18,137 nucleotides of DNA, from positions 1-18,137 of the forward strand of contig NW_025955617.1 of NCBI RefSeq assembly GCF_022376445.1, in the 5' to 3' direction. This DNA comes from Fomitopsis serialis. Taxonomy: Eukaryota; Basidiomycota; Agaricomycetes; Polyporales; Fomitopsidaceae. Positions 1-9,300 of this stretch are shown here, piece by piece. The position numbers and the translations under genes are program-made. Below the pieces are notes generated by a model, which searched no databases, was not told the origin of the DNA, and was given only the letters and a program-made list of their open reading frames with translations. Each line of letters starts with the position of its first letter. Position 1 is the first letter of the stretch.

Positions 1-2538
1 TCCCAACCCATGCGAGTGGAGACCGTCACCTCTGTCAGGGATCCAAACGGAGTGGAGGTAAACAACCTCAGCAAGAGTTCAGATATGGAGGTTGAGGTAG
101 TAGCTGTTACTCCGATGAAGAGGGAAGAGCCTGTGGTGACCCGGAAGGTGCGTACATAATATGCTGTACCCCGTAAGATATCTCAACAAAGAGCAATCGG
201 TGCAGGAGCTCTGGAGTTACTACCGTGCGTTGATCTTACTCATAACATTGGTGCACATTCAAAACCGATTATTTCCATTGTACAGTGTACTACAACGGAG
301 ATAACGTGAGCTATCTTCAGTATGCGTTGAATATCCCTTCCTAAATAAAAGATCAAGGGAGTTGGGCCCATCAGTAAGTCTGTTCATAACGTCGGAATAC
401 AAAATCGTTAATCACTGGCTATGCTAGTCTATTTCTTGACTCTTTTTCAGAGCCAGGCAACGTCTGCTGGGTGGGATCCTTCCCAAGGCCCGGGGTCTAC
501 ATGCACAAACTCTGAGCAATGCGTTCTCCCTTGGGGAAGCGGTACCAAGTCTGTCAGCTCTGTCGTGCTGATCGCAAACGGTCTAAGCTTTGCGGTACGT
601 AACGAATACTAGGTTGTGACGGATCCCCGCTTGACCCGCTGTAGATCATGGCCATCCTGTTCACAACGATCAGCTCAGCAGCCGACTACAGCACGTTTGG
701 GCGGTGGTTGCTGCTCGTCGTTACCGTCATCGGTTGGGCTGCTCAGTTCGCCAGCATGGCCCTTACGAGTACGCTTCTCACAGTGTTCCTTGGAATCGTG
801 CGCATTAACTGCGCACCCTCTCGCAGAACCCTCACGATGGGAAGCTGCGATGGCACTCTACATATTATCCTACGTCTCATACGGTGCGACCCTCGTGTTC
901 TACGCCGCAGTGTTCCCGCGGCTCGCGCGCAACACTCCGCATGCTCGCAACCTGCGCGAACAGCTCGAGAACCGGGAGATCTCCAGAGAGGAGTACGAGC
1001 TCGAGGAGAGCCTAGAGAAAAACCGGGTCAGCAATATCAGCGCGGTGCGTGTCGTCATCGTGCTGCTTTGCCTATGTACGCTGATGAGCGATGCAGTGGC
1101 ACAGTAACATCGGGTTTATCTTCGTCCTCTGTCTGAATCTGTCGGTCTTGCTGCCTCTCGCGAACAACGCCCTGGTCGACAACTATACGATAGTTCTGTG
1201 AGTGCTCATGGATTGCGCTCTCCACCGCATCGATCTCACCTCGATCTAGAACCAACATGTATGGGGTGATCCTCAGTGCATGGTGGTGTGAGTAAATCGC
1301 GTACCCTGATGCCCTCACTATGATGTTTACCAGTTGCAGTCATCTTCCAACAGCCTCGACCCGGACCTCCGCTTCCTCCGGGGGAGCATTACCTGACCAT
1401 CGGGTGGAAGCAAGTGCGTCAGGCTGCCTTCCCTAACCGGTGCTTGCATCGACGCGTCCGATCCGCGATAGATCTGGCTCGTCCTGAGGCAATGGAGGAA
1501 GCTGCCGTACACCTTCATGTACCTCTTCGCGTTCTTCCTTCTATCTGATGTAAGTCCGCTTGTCAACCTTAGCGTCGTCTCAGGCATCTCACCACACTGT
1601 AGGGCCTCAACACCACCGGCACGCTCATCTCCATCTGCCAGAACGACCAGTTTGAGTTCTCCTTCCTCGAGAGCACGTACCTTAGCTTTGCGCAGGCTTT
1701 CACTGCCACTGCCAGGTACGCAAAACAATCACACACATCCGGGTGAAGCTCACATCTGTGATTTCCAAAGTACTATTGGCTTCTGGTGGATCCAGAGGTA
1801 CTGGAAGATCTCGACGAAGAAGATGGCGAGTAGCCAGCCTATATCAGAGACGGACACAGCACTGAGCGGTGCCCTTCACAGTTCATGGCCACAAATGTCT
1901 TCACGATCTTGATTCCGGTTTGGGGCATGGTCGGATTGTGGACCACGAGGTTTGGTTTCCACCAAGTCTGGGAGTACTGGTGAGAATCCGTGCCTTCTCT
2001 TCCATTATCGGCTCACATGGAGCTGCACTACAGGGCGTGGAACGCTGTCTTCGGCCTGTTCCAAGCCCCGTACTACTCCTACTCGCAGACCATGATGGTG
2101 GAACTCGCGCCGCCGGGCTTCGACAATATGGTACTCCGCGTGATCGCTCCATGCCAGTGCCCAGGCTGACGCGACCCCCTGACGTCCCCCAGTTCTTCGG
2201 ATTGTTCGGCCTGTCGAACCGCGCGTCGTCGATCATCGGGCCGAACGTCATCCAGGCCATCATCAACCGCACGCAGAACAACTGGGAAGGCTTCCCGTTC
2301 CTCGTCGCCATATGCACCGCAGCCAGTCTTGTCATCTGGTTCGGTGTGTCTCGCACCGCTCGTTTGCTCTCCGTGTCGTGCACGCTAACTCGGTACACTA
2401 GGTGTGGACGTGGAGAAGGGTCGCCGGGACGCCGTTGCGTGGGCGGAGCAGAACCGGCCGTACGCAGAGACGGGTGTGCGTGTCAAGGGGGACGCGTCCG
2501 AGTCGTTGGACTCGGGGAACTATGAGAAGAAGCCTTGA
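1..2538 (+). CDS. ATG22: Atg22-like vacuolar amino-acid effluxer (5' end uncertain)
   Basis: Atg22 is a major-facilitator-type membrane protein of the vacuole that exports amino acids released when autophagic bodies are degraded. Exons joined in frame: 1-147, 206-224, 286-305, 358-373, 428-594, 645-768, 827-1044, 1097-1197, 1250-1287, 1340-1413, 1472-1549, 1603-1715, 1771-1825, 1882-1979, 2034-2130, 2193-2343, 2402-2538. The family signature ELWSYYLYYNGDNGVGP spans exons 2-4. Other recognised blocks are LFQSQAT, SVSSVVLIANGLSFA, YGATLVFYAAVFPRLARNTP, SNIGFIFVLCLNLSVLLPLA, QPRPGPPLPPGEHYLTIGWK and FGLFGLSNRASSIIGPNVIQ. Many hydrophobic stretches fit about 12 membrane spans. The N-terminus is hydrophilic and charged; the C-terminus is a polar tail. 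From the ATG at 10 the product would be about 547 residues, near the usual family size (yeast about 528). The frame is open to base 1 and that ATG has a poor context (C at -3), so the true start may be upstream or at the ATG at 88. Intron 13 uses a GC donor at 1826. Family identity is recognised from conserved motifs; transport is inferred from the family. Confidence 0.93.
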
Positions 2539-3301
2539 GCTCGCTGGTTTACCTTGCGAGGGTTCAACATGAATCTTGGGGCATAAGTAGTCATGACCTT
2601 GTAGCATAGTAGAGAAAGGAATGTTGAGTGTATTCTTGCTAGAACACTTCGCGTCATTGGACGCACAGCGCAAAAATATGTATACGTAACCTAGAGTTGC
2701 ATCCAGATACCTCCTCCCTATCCCACCGTTTGTGCACCTGTCTATACACCCGCAGTAGAGAAGCGCTTTAGCGGCCCGTAAGTATCGGGGCATGGTTGAG
2801 GGTTCGGCGATCGGAGGAGGGCGCGGAGCGATCGAGCTGAGTAGTTCGTGACGGAGGAACACCGATGTCGGGGAGAGACAGAAGGTGCGTACTGGTCTGC
2901 GAGACGAGGAATGAGCAACCGCTATCGCCCCCTTCCACTGTGATGTACCCTCGCCGACCACTCACGTCGAGGATAGACGGGCCCGGGCATGCATGCTGTT
3001 GGTATATGTGCGCGTGGTAGTCTCGCCAACGTGAGCATCCAGTACAGTCGATCTGTCCATAACTGACCTAGCGTGCCCGCAGGTCCAGCTTGTGCTATCA
3101 ATAGGCCGCAGTAGGCCCCTGCAGACCTGTTGGTGATGCCGGTTCGTTGACCCATTCGGCCTCGCCATATGTCGCGCTCTGCAGAAGCCGGCGCCGTGCC
3201 GTGCCGTCCACCTCGGAGTCGCAATACAATTAAGAGGCCCGTGTAGGTAACACTGAGCCCTTCCTGTCTGATCCTACATATAGCGTCGAGTCAAACCGAT
3301 C
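2539..3301. other. Intergenic region, ATG22 3' side to methyltransferase promoter
   Basis: This gap of about 760 bp has no gene I can support. It should hold the ATG22 3' UTR and the promoter and 5' UTR of the methyltransferase gene. Several short ORFs occur on both strands but none resembles a known family or joins into a spliced gene with conserved motifs. A short run of GTGCC repeats lies near 3195-3210, and an AT-rich TACATATAGC stretch near 3275 lies about 20-30 bp before the ATG. Neither is strong evidence for a specific element. Confidence 0.5.
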
Positions 3302-4447
3302 ATGGCGAGCAACGACGAAGAGGCCCGGCGCATCCTCGAAGAGACGTGGGGCACGCTGGACGAAGAAGCGCGCGCGTTCCTCAAGTCGCGCACGGGGATC
3401 GAGGAGGAGGCGCGGTTGAAGGAACACATCCTGGAGGTGCAGGCGGGCGCGTTCGCGGTGCGTCGCTCACCTTCATCGACACACTGGCAGCCTGCGGGGA
3501 GTGCTGACGGGTTCCGCGCGCAGGTGCACAAGTACAGATGCGTCCAGAACTTTAGCTTCTTGAAGTAGGTCGGTCGGTCGGTCTGAGCTCGAGGGGCGCG
3601 CGTTGATGCGCTGCTTTGCGCTAGGCTGAAGATCTCGCGCCTGCCTGCGTATGAGCAGCTGTTGAAGCTGGGCCGTGAGCGCGAGAGCGCACTCTTCCTG
3701 GACATAGGCTGCTGCTGTGCGTGTTCCGGGACTTGCGGAGGCGGATTTCCTACTTAATGAATTCACCTCACCGTACCAGTCGGTAATGACATCCGCAAGG
3801 CCATAGCGGATGGCTTTCCCATGGAGAACGCCATCGGTTCAGACCTCTACGCTGGTAAGGCCTGCTCCAGTATCGACGCACTTCACTCACCCCGACCAGC
3901 ATTCTGGGACCTCGGCCACAAGCTCTTCAACGACAGCCCCGAGACGTTCCCAGTGCCCTTCCTCGCGGGTGACGCCTTCTCGCCCTCCTTCCTCCAGCAG
4001 AGCCCGCCCTCCCACTGGCCGCCCCCCACGCCCGCGCCCTCCCGCTCCTCCCTGGAGGAGCGCGGCACCCTAACCCCGCTGCTGGGGCACGTCTCCGCCA
4101 TCCACGCCTCGTCCTTCTTCCATCTCTTCAAGGAGGCCCAGCAGGCCGCGCTCGCACGGTCGCTCGCGGGGCTGCTCTCGCCCGCGCCGGGGTCGGTGAT
4201 CTTCGGCGCGCACGGCGGGCGGTCGAAGAAGGGGCTGCGGGACGAGGTCGCGCGCGGCCTGTGGCGGGCGGAGCCGATGTGGTGCCATGACCCGGAGAGC
4301 TGGAGGGCGCTGTGGGACGGGGAGGTGTTTGAGAGGGGGACGGTGAGGGTGGAGGCGGTGCTGAAGGAGGGGCATGCGCGCTGGGAGGCGGTCAGCGAGG
4401 ATGGGGGAAGGCCCGGCTCATTGATATGGTCGGTTACTAGACTGTAA
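3302..4447 (+). CDS. Class I SAM-dependent methyltransferase, substrate unknown
   Basis: Exons: 3302-3457, 3524-3564, 3625-3716, 3780-3854, 3900-4447, giving about 303 residues. The start ATG has a good context (A at -3, G at +4). The first ~65 residues are charged and helical (many Glu/Arg). SAM-binding motif I, LDIGCCFGNDIR, lies at about residues 91-102 and is assembled across the exon 3/exon 4 junction. An acidic motif II (IGSDLY) and a GDAF motif follow, as in Rossmann-fold class I enzymes. A Pro/Ser-rich low-complexity segment of about 20 residues follows GDAF (genomic about 3990-4050) and looks like a loop insertion. Then come HASSFFHLF and GSVIFGAHGG, typical of the later strands in this fold. 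The layout resembles the fungal AusD-like/Methyltransf_25 group. No secondary-metabolite genes flank it, so a cluster role is not supported, and whether it methylates a small molecule or a protein cannot be told from the sequence. Confidence 0.85.
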
Positions 4448-4902
4448 AGTCAGCACGGCATGTGTGCAGCGACGTAAGTTAGCAAGACATATTTGCGGTG
4501 TAGAATTGTATGGCAATGGATGCTGAGAGTAGTGGTCAGAAGGCCCGTGCGCCGGCGCACGTCAAGGTCGTCGGTGGATGCGTAGTCCAAGTCTGATCCG
4601 CCGGCTTCGCCCCCGCTCTGGCGAAATCCCCTCTTGATCACTCTCCCCCACAACACTGTGGACACCGACGACTCTGCTACAGCCAGCGAGCCCGCCATGT
4701 CCCCTGCTGGGCTTACTCTGCAACCAGAATGGTCGTCTGGGGAAGGAGGAGCGCTGCCGACACGATGTCGACACTTTGACTGAAGTGAGTCACTTCAGAG
4801 TCCCGCGCCCTCCTCGCTGTCGACCACCGTCTGCACCGGCCTCGCACACCTCCTCGCCGTCTCGCAAGGACTCTTAGTCGTCGCGCTCGTTCCCCAGCGA
4901 GC
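4448..4902. other. Intergenic region with THR1 promoter
   Basis: This 455-bp gap holds the 3' end of the methyltransferase transcript and the THR1 promoter and leader. The one distinct element is the TGAGTCA palindrome at 4780-4798, listed separately. The last 100 bp before the ATG are C-rich and pyrimidine-rich on the + strand, as is common in fungal leaders. No gene is supported here; a minus-strand ORF at 4450-4698 has no recognisable similarity. Confidence 0.5.
4780..4798. promoter_or_regulatory. Gcn4/CPC1-type TGAGTCA site in a perfect palindrome
   Basis: The sequence CTGAAGTGA-G-TCACTTCAG is a perfect inverted repeat with 9-bp arms around a single central G. The core at 4786-4792, TGAGTCA, matches the TGA(C/G)TCA consensus bound by bZIP general amino-acid control factors (Gcn4 in yeast, CPC-1/CpcA in filamentous fungi). 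It lies about 105-120 bp upstream of the ATG of homoserine kinase, an amino-acid biosynthetic gene of the kind these factors activate. The match and the symmetry are seen directly; binding is inferred. Confidence 0.6.
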
Positions 4903-6084
4903 ATGTCGCGCTCGTTCACCATCCGTGTACCTGCGACGTCCGCCAACATCGGGCCCGGCTTCGACGTCGTCGGCCTCTCGCTCTCGCTCTACCTCACCCT
5001 CTCCGTGACCCTCACCCCGCCCCCAACAGCCTCCTACCCCACGCCCCCGTCCATCCGCTACACCGGCGAGGGCGCCGACGAGGTCCCCCTCGACGCCTAC
5101 AAAAACCTCACCACCCGCGTCGCGCTCTACGTCCTGCGCTGCCACGGCGTGCCCTCCTTCCCGCCCGGGCTCGCCGTGCACGCGCACAACGAGATCCCCT
5201 TCGGGCGCGGGCTCGGCTCGTCCGGTGCCGCCGTCGTCGCGGGCGTCCTCCTCGCCGACGCCCTCGCCCGCCTGCGCCTCCCCCCCGCCCGCGTCCTCGA
5301 CTTCGCCCTCATGGTCGAGCGCCACCCCGACAACGTCACCGCCGCCCTCGTCGGCGGCTTCGTCGGCAGCTACCTCCGCGAGCTCGACCCCGCAGCGACC
5401 GAGGCCGCCAGCGTCCCCCTCAGCGAGGTCCTCCCCGAGTACCCCCCCGACGCCGGCGAGGCCTGGGGCGCGCACCCACCGCAGCCCCCGCGCGGCATCG
5501 GCCACTTTGTGCGGTTCGGCTGGTCGGAAAGCATCAAGGCGGTCGCGATCATCCCGAGGTTCGAGCTGAGCACCGCGAGGGCGCGCGAGGTGCTGCCGGC
5601 GAGCTACTCGCGGAAGGACGTGGTGCGTCGCGCTCCGTGCTAGGCTGATGGCGCCGCTCATGGTTCTGCAGGTCTTCAACCTCCAGCGATTGGCGGTGCT
5701 GACCACGGCGCTCGCGCAAACGCCGCCCGATCCCGAGCTCATCTACGAGGCGATGAAGGACAGGATCCACCAGCCCTACCGCAAAGAGCTCGTGAGTCCC
5801 CGCGAATCTCGCTCTCAAATCTCGCTCTCAAATCTAACTCCTCATGCGCGTCGCAGATCCCTGGCCTCCCGGAAGTCACCTCGCGCATGACGCCGTCGAG
5901 CCACCCCGGACTCCTGGGCATATGCCTCTCGGGTGCGGGACCCACCATACTCGCCCTCGCGACGAGCGGGTTCGAGTCTATCGCCGAGGACGCGCGCGCG
6001 ATCTTCCGGGAGAAGGGCGTGGAGGTCGACTGGAAGCTGTTGTCCGTAGTAGGCGGTAGCTCGGTAGAGATCAACGATGCGTAG
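4903..6084 (+). CDS. THR1: Homoserine kinase (GHMP family)
   Basis: The enzyme phosphorylates L-homoserine with ATP to O-phosphohomoserine, the step before threonine synthase; it is cytosolic. Exons: 4903-5622, 5672-5791, 5857-6084, all joined in phase 0, giving 355 residues, close to yeast Thr1 (357). All three GHMP motifs are present: the N-terminal PATSANIGPGFDVVGLSLSL (about residues 10-29), the ATP-binding PFGRGLGSSGAAVVAG (99-114) with the following ERHPDNVTAALVGGF, and the C-terminal GICLSGAGPTILALA (301-315). The start has A at -3 and matches the usual N-terminus with PATSANIGPGFD close to residue 10. Exon 1 is extremely GC-rich at third positions, which creates a long but meaningless antisense ORF. 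A Gcn4-type site lies about 110 bp upstream. Intron 2 carries a 13-bp tandem duplication. No inactivating change is visible. Confidence 0.97.
5805..5835 (+). repeat. 13-bp tandem duplication inside THR1 intron 2
   Basis: The unit AATCTCGCTCTCA occurs twice head to tail (5805-5817 and 5818-5830) and is followed by the first five bases of a third copy. It lies wholly within the 65-nt intron 5792-5856, upstream of the CTAAC branch-like sequence. It most likely arose by replication slippage and has no coding effect. Confidence 0.8.
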
Positions 6085-6352
6085 AATGACAGACGACCTT
6101 GGCGCGCGCATCGAGACAGACAAGCCGGCCCCCAAGGGACCGTTGCAGCAAGCGGCCAAGGGTTGCGTGTCCCTGCTCGAGGCTGTCGGTGCACCCCCTC
6201 GCGAAAATCGTGAAACTGTCATTAGAAAGCAAGCTACATCTCGAGCAACTCTATAGCATCATAAGGTATCATCATCTCGTAAGCGTATGCGGGTATCATC
6301 CAATCCAATCCCAGCGCACTCTAAGCACCCCTCTACACATCTACACGCGCAT
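6085..6352. other. Convergent 3' intergenic region THR1 / dhc2
   Basis: The stops of THR1 (+) and dhc2 (-) face each other across 268 bp, which must supply both 3' UTRs and polyadenylation signals. I see no canonical AATAAA on either strand, as is common in fungi, and no gene. A weak direct repeat of GGTATCATC (near 6265 and 6291) is the only local pattern. Confidence 0.5.
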
Positions 6353-9300
6353 CTAGCCCCCCGCAGTGAGGCACACCGCGCGCGTCGCGACCAGTGCGCC
6401 CGCGGTGCTGTCGAACGGCAGGTCCACCGTGAAGAGCACGTGGCTCCTGTCGCTGTTCAGGTACACGGGCAGGTTCACCGTGCCCCCCGCCGCCGCGTCG
6501 TCCGCCTGCACCCACCGGATCTGCGACGGGTTCAGCCGCACCGTCTCCCCGTTGTTCAGCGTCAGCTGGTCCGTGTCCCACTTCGCGCCCTCCAGCACGA
6601 GCCCTGCGGTACGACATACATTCAGTACCGGCGCATACGGTCAGCTGCGGAACGGACGCACCATCCACAATGTAGGCCCCGGGGTCGTTCACCCGGTCGA
6701 TGTCGAGCTTCAGGTGCAGCGTCTCGAGGGACCACTTTTTGCGGTGCGCGACCGCCTGGCGCGTCGCGGTGATGTACGCCTCCGGGAAGAACAGCCCGCC
6801 AAGCCACACCTCGACGTTGTTCAGGTTGTCCAGCGTCGCGATCTGGTCGAGCTGCGCGAGCCGCCGCGCAAAGTCCGAGATCCAGCCCGAGACCGCCAGC
6901 GTCCTGTGCACCTTGTAGCGTCGCCAGTGATCCGGGATGGTACCTGCGAACGAGAGTCAGCGACGGGTGCATGATATCCGTGATAGTGGTACGTACCCTT
7001 TGTTAGCGAGCTCATGAGCGTGCGGAGGTGGTTGGTCTGCTTGAGGGCGCCCTCGCAGACCTTGACGATGTCTGCGAGGTCTCTGCGGACTTGCGAGAGG
7101 AGCTTGCTGCCGATGGTACCTTCGCGGTAGAACAGACGGTACAGCGGATCCTGGTTCTCGCTGCTCTGCTTCTCGAGTGTATGGAAAGTCTGAGGCAGGG
7201 TCAGTACGGCGATCAATATCGCGTTCGCGTCAAGCAGACTGACCGATGGGAGCTGCTCGAGCCACTCCTTGCACCGCTCGTGCAGTTGTCGCATCCAAGC
7301 GGGCTGCTGTGAAGCCTGTCCCTTGGACGGGCCCGAGCTGGCAGCCGCTACATCGTCGTCATCGTCGGTGAGCATCCGCATCTTCCTGAGCTTGCCGAGC
7401 AGTTCGTTTCCTGTATGTCATCAGTACCTCATGTATCATAGCAAGTTCACAAGCTATCCGCGTACCTTGTGCGACAGCGATGACGCGCTCCGCCGTAGGG
7501 GGGAGGCTGAGCCAAGCCGGAGGCTCCCGCTCCGGAAGACCTTGGACCCACGACATGAAGTGGTCGAGCTTCGTTCCTTCAGGTACGCTGAGCACTCTCG
7601 CACCCGTAGCACTGGGCACGAGGTCGAAGTCCACATTATACGCCGCCGGCGTGAACAGACCATCCACGAATGCGTCGATGATCTTCTGGTCGAAGTCGCT
7701 GTCGACACGCCCACCGTATACACACTGCTTGACGAGCGTTCTCAGAGCATCCCATGGGATCACTGCGGGGTCGATATTTGCACGACCCTTCGACACGGAG
7801 TTGATCCACGTGTCGATCGTGGTGAACGCGGAGGCCATATCTGAGTCGTTGAAGTCGTAGAGCTTGCTCCATCCGAGCGGGACGTAGCGTAGACGCTCTT
7901 GAACAACTGCGTGGAGCCAGGCCAACAGGAAGTACAGCCGAGCCTTCTCCGCAGGACCTTGGGACAGGCGCGAGCTCGAGATACCGCGCAGCGAGTCGGT
8001 GAGATTGGCCTTGATACCCGGTGGCGGCTCGTTCATGAGGATTCTCGACTGGCGGAGGATGTTGACAGGAATGCTGGGGTTGGCCTCCATGGTGAGGAAG
8101 AGACGGAAGTTGCGGTGCGGGTTGAGAGTCTGCAGTTTCTTCTCGAGCTGACCGAGCCATGACGGAGCCAGGTGAACGTTCTTGAGCAGGACCCATGAGC
8201 CTTGGCGCGCTGCTGACGCGATAGCTTGATCCGCAAGAGTAAAGCCTTCCTGAGAGCCCATAGCAACGGAGGCGCAACGAGCACCCGTGTCGCGAATCAG
8301 ATTGTCGACTCGGTAGCTGGCGTCATACCCAGTTACAGACACCAGCGATAGAGGTGTGGAGGGTAAGATTTCGTCAGCGACCATCGACCCGAGGTTGTAC
8401 GCAGACTCGGCGTTCATATCAGCCTCAAAGACGGTGCGCACGAAGGCTGCTGTTGCTTGCAACAATCGATCCGGTCGGAGACACTTGATGACAAGCATCC
8501 GGCGTGTGCCCTCCAGAGCAGCTGTGATATATTTAGTCAATGTCTGAAACGACAGGCGAATATTTGTGGCGCGACTTACGTGTGCCGGGGCCCCATGCAG
8601 AAGGAACCGATTGTTCCGGAACGTTTGATTCCAGGAGTGCAGCCCACTCGCTTTCGTGCTGCACAATGTGCTCGAGAACAGGCTTGAAGATCGGCTGTCT
8701 CCCATAACTCTCCAGTCGTTGCTTCTGATCGATAGACAGGAACGTGAGGCTGTGTATGTCGGCATTACCACCACCAGTGGCCACAGCACTGTCACCACTC
8801 TCGAGAAGGAATTCGAGTTCGTCAGTGATCTCTTCGACTCCCCGTAGCTTCACCTGAGCCAACAGCACGGCGAGCATGACGTGATCGCGATGAAGGAGCG
8901 CGCGAGATGTCCGCTTGTATGCCATCAGGAAGAGATCCTTGAGCAGGATTTCTCTCCGACGATGATAGTCGGATACGCCCTTCAAATTTGGATTCTGGTG
9001 GAGAACATAGTCGAAGATGTCCAGGAAGAAGCGCAGGGAGAACTGATAGAAGTGGTTGACGAGGTTGAGCTGCTCGAGAATGAAGAATACGGCGCTGCAT
9101 GCTTGCGCCAGAGGCAGGTATTCGGCAGTAACTTGCTCCACCTCTCGCATGACGAGATCCGTCTCCTCCACTTTGTGTGTGATCTCTGCCGCCTCCCGCT
9201 TCAGCGTCTCGAGAGTATTGATGACCTTGTCATCATCAAGAATGTTTCCGGACGACTCGTTCAACGCCTGCAAGAGCAGCTTCTCCAATGTGCGCAAACG

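Noticed and set aside
1..2538. ATG22 as a frameshifted pseudogene
   Set aside because: Conserved blocks fall in different frames, but every shift is explained by a short intron with valid borders (one GC-AG) and matching phase, giving a full-length protein.
2398..2961. 187-residue minus-strand ORF downstream of ATG22
   Set aside because: It overlaps the last ATG22 exon, has no recognisable motif or biased composition, and does not extend by splicing into anything conserved.
3141..3153. tRNA-like T-arm sequence GGTTCGTTGACCC
   Set aside because: No matching stem, A box or acceptor stem could be folded around it.
3274..3705. 143-residue antisense ORF over the methyltransferase 5' end
   Set aside because: It is a shadow of the plus-strand exons with conserved SAM motif I; Ser/Arg-rich with no similarity.
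4795..5742. 315-residue minus-strand ORF opposite THR1
   Set aside because: It is antisense to the clearly conserved homoserine kinase exon, is rich in Gly/Glu/Ala/Arg as expected from GC-rich third positions, and matches no family.
7359..8798. 479-residue minus-strand ORF as a separate gene
   Set aside because: It reads through intron 8522-8579 and on past the donor of intron 7411-7465; the conserved parts are dynein exons 11 and 12. It is an unspliced artefact of dhc2.
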